Source: Sarcomyxa edulis (taxonomy: Eukaryota > Basidiomycota > Agaricomycetes > Agaricales > Mycenaceae). Taken from it: 64,000 nucleotides of DNA. Below the pieces are notes generated by a model that was not told where the DNA came from, made no database searches, and saw only the letters and a list, made by a program, of their open reading frames with translations. Location of the stretch: assembly GCA_009761415.1 (NCBI GenBank), contig QUOL01000009.1:248001-312000 (forward strand), given 5' to 3'. This document shows, piece after piece, positions 21,501 through 31,506 of the stretch (the first letter of the stretch is position 1; each line of letters begins with the position of its first letter). A program made the position numbers and the translations under genes.

Positions 21501-21620
21501 CCCAGTTGCGATGCCTGACCGTAGCTGTGACCGTCGGCTCAATCCTAGGCTCAGAGGTACTGTTTTGTACGTATCAGCCTTTGTTCGTTTCCAGCCAAAG
21601 CCTAAAGTCGCGTACCTCAT
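18587..21620 (-). CDS. KDZ-borne large accessory protein, low complexity
   Basis: Six minus-strand exons join in frame to 915 residues: 21620-21616, 21559-21244, 21195-20804, 20736-20608, 20548-20436 and 20379-18587. The start codon lies in a 5-nt coding exon (ATG AG). The N-terminal third (RNWAKNSRKEFL..HLPGYQ, YFVRYSWRL, SIGSWFDHRAKK, HWSKKMFSSVV, MGISRVLNMHVSLFVGGPE) is an ordered domain that I have seen as an unnamed protein repeated in agaricomycete genomes. The middle is lysine/serine-rich and highly charged (KEKERESRKRKREEERAEKR). A short Ser-Asn-Gly-Thr / Leu-Pro-Asn-Pro repeat (19240-19500) follows. The C-terminal part is globular (AVNLMARIEIQAAA, EVHWWLKRGRK). Probably a structural or DNA-contacting helper; function unknown. 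Confidence 0.65.
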
Positions 21621-21784
21621 TTGAGAATGGATGGGCGGCAAAACGGAGGCTTTACGGAGATACTTTATGGGGTTACCGACGCGGAGGCTTTTGCAATTGC
21701 GGGGAAGCCATTTTTCAACCAACTTCAATTTTCAACCAATCACGGCCTTTGCCGAATCTCAACATCTAAATATAACGTCTAAAT

Positions 21785-22551
21785 TTACGCGATCTGCTGG
21801 AATGACAATAGACCGTCGTTGTATACGCCTCGGAGCTCATCGACATCGCTCATGGCATAACAAAGCATGTCCTCCAAGAAGCCTATGACCGTTCGAAACT
21901 GCTGAGCTAGAGAATTCGCTCTGCTCCAATGTTGCCCAACGCCCGTGATCTGCAAGAGTCCATCGCACAACTTGATAGTATCACCGCTGAAGAGTTGTAG
22001 GGTTTCGATTCGGTTGGAAATGATATAGAGATTTCCGCTCGGTAGTTCCTCGAAACTTTGAATGAATTCCGTATATGTGCGCTTGGCATACGAAATGCTC
22101 GAACCACCAGTGAGCTGCGTGAACGAGGCTTCAGTCCTCGAGAGTCGACAGAGCATGCGCTCCAAAGGAGTTTTTTCGCTGCCCAAAGAGTATATGTCAG
22201 TTTTGAGTTTTCCTTCAAGATTAAGGACGACGCACGCCCATGTTGAGACAGCAGTTTGGGAAGAACTAGTTGGGATCTTCGAGCTTGCGCTACGCCTGAC
22301 GAGCGGTAGTTATTATGGAGCCTAGTACCCATGGGCAACGAAGAGACTCACTCGAGCTTGGCCTGGTATTTGGATCGTTCTTTGGAACGAATCTGTTCAC
22401 GGTGTCTGAGGTGTTGTTGAGATCAACCGAAGCAATCTCAGAAAGCAATCCGAGGGCGGTAAAGTACTTACTTATCATAATGTCGTTTCCGTTTAGCTCG
22501 GTCAGCCTCGATTTTCTGTTCAGGAGTGTGGTACAGGCGAGGTCGCCCCAT
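21785..22551 (-). CDS. KDZ-borne basic-region (bZIP-like) small protein
   Basis: Three exons (22551-22472, 22405-22352, 22295-21785) join in phase to 214 residues. The N-terminus GRPRLYHTPEQK opens a strongly basic helix (EADRAKRKRHYDK-HREQIRSKERSKYQAK). It looks like an AT-hook-like GRPR tip plus a bZIP-like basic region, and predicts DNA binding. The C-terminal part (helical, with LYIISNRIETLQLFSGDTI and VDELRGVYNDG) is unassigned and may mediate dimerisation. Divergent spacing (578 bp) separates it from the next gene. Similar short genes beside KDZ transposases suggest it belongs to the element. Molecular role is inferred. Confidence 0.6.
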
Positions 22552-23128
22552 ATCTTGACCTGCGGTACGGGTTGATGTAGTGAGATGAGGGAGGTAAGTG
22601 AGATGGGAGGAGATGAGAGGTGAGTGTAACAGTGTAACACTTAAAACTCATCTGCTCCCTTTTGCGCCCTTTTCGTAGGACTTTTACACAAAGTTGATTT
22701 CTCCGCCTTCATACCTCTTCCAAACCCAAACCAAGCACATATCTAGATACATATCTTACACAGTAATTAGATCCACTCACAAAATAATATCTGTGAACCT
22801 CGATGTTGTTCGAGTGGAAGAGGTTGACCTGAAATCGGCATTGATGACCCGAGGTAACCGGGAGTCATTTAAGAGGGCCATTCATACACGCTGAGACGAG
22901 AATACACTTTTTCTAATGAGTTGCGCGTTCAGTTGCGCGTTCTAAGGAGGGCGGGTATCATTGGTTCAAGATCAAATTTATAATCATTTTTTGAGGGAAA
23001 TCAAGCGGGCACATATATCTACTGGTACACTACGAGTCACAGAAAAGCAGTCGCTCGTTGAGTCACTATCACAAAATAGTATTGTTAGTGTATGCTAATA
23101 AAGAAGCGACAGGATGGTACTCACTCTC
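22552..23128. other. Spacer between two KDZ accessory genes
   Basis: 577 bp, AT-rich, without a supported frame. It should hold the promoter of the basic-region gene and the 3' end of the next gene. No clear terminator or TATA box seen. Confidence 0.45.
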
Positions 23129-23836
23129 TCAGTTGACCTGGTTGACAGACCCCGCGTTGTACGCCTGCTCCATCAAAAGCTTTCCAGCAGCAGCAGAGCT
23201 AGTCCTAACGTAGACGGCGTGAGGAACTCCAGACACATAGGGGGAGGTGGACGGCCTACAAAGACAGGTCAGGATGCGAAGAGGAGGAACACAGCTGATA
23301 AGACTTACCATCCACTGAAGACCCCAACAAAGAGACCGCGAGTGACAACGTAGAAAGGACCAACTGCGTTGTCCTGAGGGACGTAGTAGTAGTCGGGCTG
23401 GTTGGTGCCAATCGCACTCTCAGGAGCGTCCTCAGTGGGAGAGGCGGGAGCAGAGGGAAGAATAGCCGCCGGAGCTGCTGCTGACGCCGAAGTAGCTGCA
23501 GCTGTAGCTGCAGGAGGAGCAGGGGTGGGAGGACGACTTTCTAACACGGTCCTGTCATCGCCATCGTCGATAACATACCCGTCTTCCAAAGCGTTATCGG
23601 TGTCTGGGTGGTGAGTGACGATCTCGATAGCAGAGATAAGCGCAGCAGCGCTGGCGCGACTGATCTTGACAGCTGAGAGAGCTTGAACGAGTTGAGCTGG
23701 ACAGAAAATTGGCGTTAGCGAAGGTAAGTGAGTGAAGGCTACGACAATAAAACATACAGAGGACCGCGTCTTTGGCTTCGCCATCAGGATCAACCTTGGT
23801 GGCTGCTGGCGAAGTGAAAGATGGGGCCGTTCTCAT
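23129..23836 (-). CDS. KDZ-borne protein with RNase H1 N-terminal/viroplasmin-like domain
   Basis: Three exons (23836-23758, 23696-23309, 23255-23129) join to 197 residues. The first half has a short helical start (LVQALSAVKISRASAAALISAIEI) and an alanine/proline-rich linker. The second half reads YYVVTRGLFVGVFSGW-P-TSPYVSGVPHAVYVRTSSAAAGKLL. The pattern of aromatic-V-GxxxGxFxxW, then a V-x-G-hydrophobic-x-A-xY and a helix, is that of the small domain in RNase H1 N-termini and caulimovirus viroplasmin, which binds RNA/DNA hybrids or double-stranded RNA. No RNase H catalytic domain follows. The C-terminal end is a short tail. Its carriage by a DNA transposon is curious; the biochemical role is inferred from the fold pattern alone. 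Confidence 0.65.
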
Positions 23837-24641
23837 TTTGGGAGGGGTTTAAGTTGAGTGGTGGTGGTTTGAGACGAAGGTTGAAGGGGAAAGATGCAAT
23901 GAAGAAAAATTGGCGTTTTGAGAGTATATATACATGGTCGAAGACGTCGAAGCAGATGATGTTGAGTTCGAAGCTTCGAAGCAATCGGAGTTCAGGCGGA
24001 GTCTTAAATAGTCACCATGCCCGGGACCACGTTCTCCGAGGCAACTGCCCAGCAGGACCCTCTTGCTTCTCGGATTGCTCTGCACGCATGAGGCACTTGC
24101 CATGCTGCGTCCCCAAATATTCTCGTCGTCTGTATCTCGTCGCCCGTCTTGTCTTGGAAGCGCCAGTTTACCGTTTTGTTCATCCATGGAGTCGTTCGTT
24201 GTACGCAGTGTCTGGTGAGTAAATACTTGTGGTTCTTGGATTCTGAATTTCTGATAACTATCCACAGCTTCATCTTTCGACTTGCATCCGCCCTCCTTTC
24301 TTTGTCCGTAAAGATAAAGATAACGGATATGTTTGGTCATCAAACTATTGTCGCGTGTCTTTCTCGTTTGCAGTTTTTGTCTAGTACACACGTTATCTGG
24401 TGAGTAAACAACCTATTCGATGCTTGCATTCTTTTGGGTTCTCATAACTATCCACAGCTCCCTCCTTAGACTCATGCATCAGTCTGCATCTACCCACCTT
24501 CTTGTATCATTCGATGTTCATCTCCCCTCTCTCGCATTACCCAACACCGTGTCTCTTCGTTCCACCACCTTTCTGGAATATCAGCAAAATGCTCTTATAG
24601 CGTCGGTGGATTGCTCAACTCTGCATCATCTTTCCTTGTCG
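23837..24641. promoter_or_regulatory. Bidirectional promoter region with two similar 5'-leader introns
   Basis: The region separates divergent KDZ genes. Two intron-like segments, 24215-24267 and 24400-24457, both follow tctg, start GTGAGTAAA and end ATAACTATCCACAG. They would be 5'-leader introns of the transposase gene, apparently from a duplication of a unit of about 185 bp. Confidence 0.5.
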
Positions 24642-27600
24642 ATGTCTCAAGCACGTCGTCTAAAGCGGCCCGCTCTTGACGTATTCCGTGACGACGACGT
24701 AGCTCCCGATGGAAGCGAACCCATACGCATCGATGTCCCGCAATCTCGCTCCATCGAGATCTCTTCGGATGGACAACGACTCATCACTACGCCTCGCTCC
24801 CCTATGAAGCATGTCAGGAGTCGCATCGTCTATCCAGCCGGTGAACTCTTGCCGGGTTGGGACACCTTTGGAGAGTTTGACAACTTTGGCGGCGATGACG
24901 AGGGAGATGAAGACAGCGAGGTACAGGATATCGTCCTCAAAGTTACTGCTAAACGTTACCCTGGTTCGGTAAGTGTTTCTTCTCTGTATTCTTGCTGATA
25001 CTTCGCTAAACTCGTCATTATAGGATGCACCCTTGCGAGAATGGACTGGATATGGCATTAACTCAGGTTACCGCGAAGAATATTTGCTCGAGGACCTTCG
25101 CCGTGATGGCCGTGGTGACGCTCGCCATCTCGTCGTATGTCCTACATGTAATGCTACAGAGTCCGATGGTGATATACCTCGATTTCGGTGCGAGGAGTGT
25201 TCGGGAGGATTGATAGAGTGTCGTATGTGTTGTCTCCATCGGCATCAACGTCTGCCCTTGCATATGATCACGGTAAGCCTTCATTATCTCATCTGTTCGA
25301 ACCTCTCTGAATTTTGGCAGTGGTGGAACGACCATTTCTTCGAGCGGAAACGCCTTCAACAGCTGGGCCTACGCGTTCAACTTGGGCATATGGATATGCA
25401 TTGCATCAATCCCAAGCCGGGTCATCAAGATTTCATTGTCATCCATACCAACGGTATCCATCACGTATCTGTCGACTTCTGTGACTGCCACGAGAATCAC
25501 GTCTCCCATCGCCAACAACTTCTTCGCTATGATTGGTTTCCTGCAACTGTAGCTTACCCACAGACTTGTTGTACCGTAGCGCTCCTGCAACACTTCCATA
25601 TCATGACATTGGCGAGCAAGATTTCTGGCCACGAATTTTACAACTCCTTGGAACGTTTGACGGACAATACCGGACTCAGCGTACCTAAGGTGAGCATGGT
25701 TCTTCTCATCAGTGTAACTTTATTTGATCGCCATCTTCGAAAGACACGCTACAAGTCATTCATGCGTTCCATTAGGCAGTTCCGTCACTTAAAGTTGCTG
25801 AAGAGGGCCGGACGTGGCAATGAGCAGGACGGGATAGCGACGACCAAGCGCGGTGGTCTCGCACTATTGTGTCCAGCCTGTCCCGACCCCAACCGTAATT
25901 TGCCCTCTTGGTGGCAAGACGCAGAACCAGCTCTCGCGTAAGTTTCAATGATCAAGTTCACGTCTAATGAATCTATCTGACTAATTAGATTATAGCTTTC
26001 TCTACGCGGCCATTTATGCCTTGGATGCTAACTTTCGTCTCAAAAATCGACTTCGCTCTAGTGAACAGGCCGATCCAGGGCTACATACAGGCAAGGCATA
26101 TTTTGTCGAGGATGCGCCATATCACGAACATGTTCTGAAGTACGCGACTCAGGAAGATGTAAAATAGTCTCGAATCGTGTACAAATATTTGTAGATCTGA
26201 CTTTGAAAATGAACCTAGATTAGTACGTGTAGCGGATTCAAGACGTTGGCCCACGCCGAGAGCAAATTCTCAGCGGGTATGCGATGCACGGGCGTCGCTG
26301 CTTGCATTTGCGCTCGCCATGAGATTCTCAGACCCTTAGGTGTTGGAGACTTGCAAAAGGGTGAACGGTGCGTATGTTGTAGATTTGACAAGAGCGAGTA
26401 GCTGATTTCTTTTTCACTTTTTTCAGGTATTGCAACGTTGACTATATTTTCCTATCTGCTGTTACACCCGTCCTCGTCCTGTACCTCATTGCATCCTACG
26501 ATATTGCCTGCCAGTGGAGAATCAACCTTCCAAGCCGCCTCGAGGCCATGCCTGAACACCTTAAGCTGTCCGAGGACGTTTTGGACAAGATGAAGTACGG
26601 TGTGCCAAAGTTTCACGGTCCTGCACACGACATGAAATGTCAGATTCCTTACTCGTTGAACGTCATGCCTGGCGTAGGTCGAACTGACGGGGAGGGCATC
26701 GAACGAAACTGGTCGAATGTAAACCCGGTTGCGAGTAGTACTCAGGAGATGGGTCCAGGATCTCGACATGATACGCTCGATGATCATTTCCATCACCACA
26801 ATTTCAGGAAATATGTAACGATTGGTGTGTACTATAACTTACAAATCTCCTTTTTGGCTTTCTAACATTTGCGGCCAGGCGACACATTACGAAAAAAGCT
26901 ACTACTTGCCATTCCCGAATGGAATCGCCAGCGTGCTGCACACGAAGAATTCACTTTGTCTCTACCCGATCCCGCGTTGGCAACAGTCTGGACGAACATG
27001 ATCCAGGCGTGGGACGAGGATCATGACCGTCCCAATCCATATACAATCGAGAGGAGCAGTATGTCTTCTGCACTATCAATATCTCGCCTCGGTTGCTAAC
27101 ACTTCTGCAGCATTAACAGAAGCTGACGTCAAGCGCCAACTAGTCGATGAAGAGAGAACCGCCGAATTAAACGGTCAGCCTCGATTGGATGATACAAGTC
27201 CATCTTCCTTTGTTTCTATGGGTATGATGTTGGAGGAGTTGCAGTGCGTAAATCACCCACACCGTTCAACGCTGAGATGCTAATTGGTTTGCATTAGAGC
27301 CCAGATCACTGTCGAAGCAGTCAACGAGTCTACGTTGACCGCAAATCAGCTTTCGCTACTCAACGACAGACGACATTCGCTGCGTAAACATATCGCTCGT
27401 TTCCGACCCCTGCAGACTGTATACATGCCAGGAGTCGCGCTCAAGATCTCCGCAGACTCTCGTACTACTACAGAGGAACCACCTACCGAGGAAATCAAAC
27501 TCTGGCTTCCATCCTCGCTGACAAAAGTCGAACGTGAAAACATGTGTCATCCTGATCTAGAGGGTATCGAGGGACGTCTACGGGAGGCCCAGTGTATGGA

Positions 27601-28483
27601 TGCTCTTGACAGGCTTCGTGCACAACTCAGGGCGAAGATACATTTCATGAAACACAAGAACGCGAATGTACGAAACCAACGGCGCACTACTCGAGCCGTG
27701 GGTATCATTGCGCGTTTCACGGTTCGCATCAACGCTATCTCAGCCAAGTATTGTCGAGGTCGTACCGCGTTGTTGGGTCTAGTTGGGTCGGGGGCGTGGG
27801 AGGGAAGGCTTAAACCGTTGTTACCGCAGGATATACGACTACCTGGAGAGGGCGAGGGAGGATTCACCATCGAGGATCTGACCGATCCTGTTGGTGCGGC
27901 CGGCAGAATCGTATCGAAGAAGCGACTGGTGGAGCGAGCCGAGAGGAAGCGGTTGTTGGAGGAGGCAAGGGGGCTTGGAGAGGGTTATAGACTGATATCC
28001 TGGATATGGTTGTCGGGCGTTGGGATCGACGATAGCACAGAGACGCAGGAGCTCAACGCAGGTTTGTGTATTGTGTCAGCTCAGTTTGGCCTTGAACACT
28101 GATGAAGTTTATCAGCTTTACGGATGGAATGGGCGAAGGGGCGTGCACGAGCCGAACGGTGGGGTGAAGAGGTCATGCTACTCAAGGAGGAAATGCGTCG
28201 TGTACAGGTTTCGCTGGCGTGGCAGGCTGAGTGGTGGGAGGAGCGACGAGCCGGCTGGGATGGGTTGGAAGCAGGGACCGAGGAGGGTATCAGCGCGTAC
28301 GCTCGGAAGCAAGCTACTATCCAGAGGTCCTTACGCACGCGTTTCATGGCTATGTGGGCTGCACCATTAGCTGAGGACCTAACGACACAAGAGCCCGATG
28401 AGGTGGTGCCGTCTGGTGCTGCTGGGGAAGGTCCTGACGAGGACGCCGATGCCGCAGCGGATGAGGATGATGAGCACTGGTAG
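24642..28483 (+). CDS. CxC2-type KDZ transposase
   Basis: Eleven exons join in phase to 1097 codons: 24642-24968, 25024-25272, 25321-25689, 25744-25937, 25996-26158, 26219-26367, 26427-26824, 26879-27058, 27111-27243, 27298-28061 and 28116-28483. A cysteine cluster (VCPTCNA..FRCEECSGGLIECRMCCLHRH) marks the CxC2 subtype. Then come LIHTNG-type and VDFCDCH motifs and RYKSFMRSIRQFRHLKLLKRAGRG. The catalytic core shows YALDANFRLKNR (D), TCSGF..AHAESKF, GVAACICARHE, LIASYDIACQW (D) and DGEGIERNWS (E). The C-terminus is helical and acidic. KDZ proteins cut and insert DNA; no stop or frameshift is present, so this is the one apparently intact enzyme in the nested stack. The fifth intron needs acceptor 26217-26218; the next AG would give a stop. 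Confidence 0.88.
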
Positions 28484-28844
28484 TCTTCACCGTTTTGTAT
28501 TTTGATTTTTTTGCTCCTGAAATACGGAGATAACATGTAATATTTTGAACATACGCAAGGCATTCAAATCTACGCAAGTCCTTTGGGTTAACCGGAAATT
28601 GCCGAGAGGGCAATAGTCCCAATACGGGTTATCTGTCACTTCCCCGAGAAGCCCGACAGCTAAGCTGCCACGATAAGGGTTTGTCAATGTCTTAGCATAC
28701 CGTGCGCCGGGCTGTATGACCGCATTGGGATATATCTGTCAAAGTCCCGGCCCCGGCACCTGCCATCATGTCCTGAACGAGCCTGATAAGTTTCCCCGGC
28801 AACGGCCAGGCTATTTGCCAAGTGTCTAACTGGCAACGGCCAGG
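28484..28844. repeat. Right KDZ end
   Basis: After the transposase stop there is a short AT-rich 3' region, then GC-rich end sequence. Two tggcaacggccagg-like motifs (near 28797 and 28831) mirror the left end in inverted orientation. Confidence 0.6.
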
Positions 28845-29317
28845 ATATTAGGTCTAGGGCTACAGCCAGCATTGAGTCTTTCTTCAGTCTATAAACCAAG
28901 AGTTAACGACCAAGAGTTAACGGAAAAGTCATAACAGAGTGAAAATTTTCCTTACCTTCGTAGACGAGTATCAACGGACGTGGCAAAACGGGATGGCTGT
29001 AGAGCGTATGCATCCTTCATAGACTCTTCCTCAGCAAAGACATGCTTGGCGAGGGTAGCATAATGCTGCGGTCTGCCATCTTTTGCAACAATTTTTGTGC
29101 GTCCTTCTTTGACGGAGTCACGAGTAGAGTCAGAAAAGAGTTTTATGCGGAAGAGGGGATGATTTGTAAGATAATCGATGATACTTTGAGTCCATTGTGG
29201 GTTTTTCGCCCATTGAATGTCAGGAGCGCGTCTAGTAGGAGCTGGCGGGGTAGCATCTGCCTTGACTGGAGCCTTGACTGCGCGCTTTGAGGGTGGCCGT
29301 GCCTTAGCTTTGGCCAT

Positions 29318-29540
29318 ATGTGCACTGGACTAAATACACGAAGTTGGAGAATTGAGTTGAAGTTGGAAACTTGCGAAGTTGGGACCAAGTTGGGACGGAG
29401 TCGTGCTCCTTAGCACGATTTGGATGCAACTCGCGAAGTTGTAAAAAAAATAAGCTCCAACTTCGATCGAAGTTGGACCGGAGTTGGACACGGAGTTGGA
29501 TTCGAAGTTGCGCCCAAGTTGGCTGGGTGTGAAACACCCT
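29318..29540. repeat. Right Harbinger subterminal repeat array
   Basis: At least eight copies of gaagttgg/gcgaagttg, in one orientation, end with the terminal inverted repeat. The left end has the complementary array. It ends 5 bp past the ATG-side leader of the accessory gene, so its promoter lies within the repeats. Confidence 0.65.
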
Positions 29541-29543
29541 ATT

Positions 29544-31319
29544 GCTGACAACCATCCCGACGATAATCTGGCCGACGTCGAGGCCGAAAACGCTGAAACT
29601 GCAGGTTTGGCAGAAGTTGCTTTCGCTTTCGCTGCTTCATCAGCTGCGGGATCTGGTAAAGACCCTCAGTCCTTCCGCGAGGCTATGCGTCGTTCCGATG
29701 CACCTCTGTGGAATGAAGCCATCGACAAAGAGCTCAATTCTCTCAAGAATATGGGCACCTTTGTGGAATGCGACTCCATGCCTCCTGGCAGAAAAGCTAT
29801 CGGAGCCAAACTGGTCTTCAAAGTGAAGCGCCATGCGGACGGCTCAATTGAACGCTACAAAGTACGTCTCGTTGCTAAAGGCTTTTACCAGATGCCTGGA
29901 ATCGACTTCGACGAAACGTTTGCACCGGTCGTCAAACTCACCTCGATTCGCGTGCTATGCGCTCTAGCAGTCCGCCTGAAGCTCTTCTTCGACCACCTGG
30001 ACGTCGAGACAGCCTTCCTCAATGGTCCACTACAGGAAGAGTTGTACATGCGACTCCCAGAAGGCTCTGGACCCAACGCAGGGAAGATTGTACGTCTTCT
30101 CCGCTCTATCTACGGACTCAGACAAGCGTCCAGAATCTGGAACGATCTCCTCGACGCAGAGTTGAAGAAACACGGCTATACTCGTATAAATGCCGATTTC
30201 TGCATCTACGTCTTTAAACGAGGTGATATTGTCTGTTTCCTTGCAGTCTACGTCGATGACATGGCTCTCCTTGGCAATGACCGCAAAGTCATGTCAGAGC
30301 ACAAGGCGCTCCTCGGGAAACGCTTCAAGATCAAAGACCTAGGTAAAGTCAAGCTGATCCTTGGTATTGCGATCGACTACGACCGAGCAGCGCGCACCAT
30401 CAGTCTCTCCCAGACTCGATACATTGAAGAGTCCCTCGAGCGCTATGGCTTCGACGACGGACGCACTCACATCACACCACTTGGTTCAGGGGTCAAACTT
30501 TCGAAAGAAGATTGTCCCAAAACCGACGCGAAGAAGGCTGCGATGCGCCAGTTCCCATATCAGAGCCTCATTGGCACTCTGATGTACGCAATGCTGGGTA
30601 CACGGCCGGACATTGCCTTTGCAGTAGGTGCATTGAGCAAATTCAGCTCGAATCCCGGCCTCGCACATTGGAATCAGGCCGTACACGTTCTACGCTATCT
30701 CGCCGGCACCAAAACCTTCTGCCTCGTCTACGACGGTAACGCTGACCAGGACATGTCGTCCCTCATCCTCGGCTACACCGACTCGGATTGGGCTGGAGAT
30801 GTCGACACCCGCCGTTCCACGGGGGGCTATGTCTTCATGATGTGTGGAGCTGCCGTTAGCTGGAGCAGTCGACTCCAGAACTCTCCTGCTCTCTCGTCCA
30901 CTGAAGCAGAGTACATGGCCTGCACTCGCGCTGCTCAGGAAGCGATTTGGCTTCGTCAACTACTCGAGCAACTGGGCTTCAAACAAACTGAACCCACCGA
31001 GCTCTTAGGTGACAATCAAGGCGCGATTGCACTCGCCAAAAACCCCGGAGACCACCCTCGCACTAAACACATCCAACTTCGTTACCACTTCATTCGTTTC
31101 GCGATTTCGGACGGTCATATCAACTTGGATTATATTCCGACTGGCGAAATGGCCGCGGATGGTCTTACAAAGGGTCTTACTGTAGCATTTCCTTCAATTC
31201 GTCAGGTACCTGTGACTGTGACTCGTTTGACCGATTCGTCGTTTCGTCGTTTCCTTTTTAGGACGCGACATTTCGACATTTCGGGCGAATTTTGCCCGTT
31301 TCTTCGCCGCTTTAGGTAA
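29544..31319 (+). pseudogene. copia-2 gag-pol, 3' part (reverse transcriptase, RNase H)
   Basis: This frame continues the polyprotein from codon 895 once the Harbinger insert is removed. It contains the full reverse transcriptase: KPIGAKLVFKVK-type start, FDETFAPVVKLTSIR, FLNGPLQEELYMRLPEG, LYGLRQA-like SIYGLRQASRIW, and the canonical YVDDM near 30250. It also has RNase H (YTDSDWAGDVDTRRSTGG, LSSTEAEYMACT, LGDNQGAIALAKNP, HIQLRYHFIR). The ancestral C-terminus was GLTKGLT-GEKHTYFLHLLGM, encoded by 31161-31179 plus 31446 onward. The MITE at 31180 replaces it with about 46 unrelated codons up to the stop at 31317-31319. No frameshift or stop is seen before that. Confidence 0.9.
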
Positions 31320-31443
31320 ATATGGCACGTGGTTCAGATTTTGGATTCGACACAAGGCCCTGTGACGCGTTACCTGTGTCAAAATTCGTTTTGGACAGGG
31401 CCTTCTGTGACCCGTGACTGACGAATTGAACGAAATGCTACAG
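31180..31443. mobile_element. 264-bp MITE with TA target duplication (Tc1/mariner type)
   Basis: Ends ctgtagcatttccttcaatt and, inverted, ...gaacgaaatgctacag match over about 26 bp with one mismatch. TA flanks both sides (31178-31179, 31444-31445), as in Tc1/mariner elements. An inner inverted pair (ggccctgtgacg / gggccttctgtgac) also occurs. It encodes nothing itself. Excision restores the natural end of the copia-2 polyprotein. Confidence 0.85.
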
Positions 31444-31506
31444 TACTGGCGAAAAGCACACGTACTTCCTTCACCTACTTGGTATGAAGCCTCGCCCGAG
31501 TGGGAG

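Larger units (their letters stand above)
17418..28844. mobile_element. KDZ (Kyakuja-Dileera-Zisupton) DNA transposon, CxC2 type
   Basis: An 11.4-kb block carries a full CxC2-type KDZ transposase and three accessory genes. Its ends are imperfect inverted repeats of about 47 bp: left from 17418 (CCTGGCAGTTGCCAG...), right ending at 28844 (...TGGCAACGGCCAGG). Shared parts include ctggccgttgcc, caaatcg/ctatttg and the terminal CCTGG. I could not find a clean 8-bp target duplication next to these ends; aaaagtc occurs at 17412-17418 and at 28924-28930, but the latter lies beyond the right repeat. Gene order is minus, minus, minus, then transposase plus. Confidence 0.8.
16058..29317 (-). pseudogene. 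Harbinger accessory (Myb/trihelix-type) protein, KDZ in its intron, one nonsense codon
   Basis: Four minus-strand exons give a 530-codon frame: 29317-28956, 17395-17289, 17236-16881 and 16822-16058. Exon 1 is a basic leader followed by QWAKNPQWTQSIIDYLTNHP, the sort of Trp-spaced helical start seen in Myb/SANT-like or trihelix proteins that partner Harbinger transposases. The exon 1/2 junction reads DTRLR-S-LGWKDY, and the domain runs on through KDYIKCLKKLGATG and DWPWWNEFHAFWRELPNFNP. An acidic Asp/Gly repeat and a proline-rich, then coiled-coil-like, tail follow. The first intron (28955 down to 17396) is 11.56 kb because the KDZ element sits in it. Exon 4 has an in-frame TGA at 16597-16595, where CGA would give RxDETRRLSRKHE. 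Function as DNA-binding partner is inferred from position. Confidence 0.75.
13728..29540. mobile_element. PIF/Harbinger-like DNA transposon carrying a nested KDZ element
   Basis: Inverted ends AGGGTGTTTCACACCC... match over about 24 bp (13728-13751 with 29517-29540). They are flanked by ATT on both sides (13725-13727, 29541-29543); read as GGG...CCC, the flank would be TA. Removing it restores the copia frame. Both ends carry inward arrays of ccaactcg/ccaacttcg (left) and cgaagttgg (right), as subterminal transposase-binding repeats often look. Without the KDZ insert it is about 4.4 kb with two convergent main genes, a DDE transposase and a DNA-binding-type accessory protein, plus a small third ORF. 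This is the standard two-gene Harbinger plan. Confidence 0.85.

Noticed and set aside
29484..29543. Start of the right-hand pol ORF at 29484
   Set aside because: Those codons are Harbinger end sequence. Coding of pol begins at 29544.
31180..31319. C-terminal 46 codons of the copia-2 pol frame as a real domain
   Set aside because: They are encoded by the MITE; the expected copia tail lies in frame after it.
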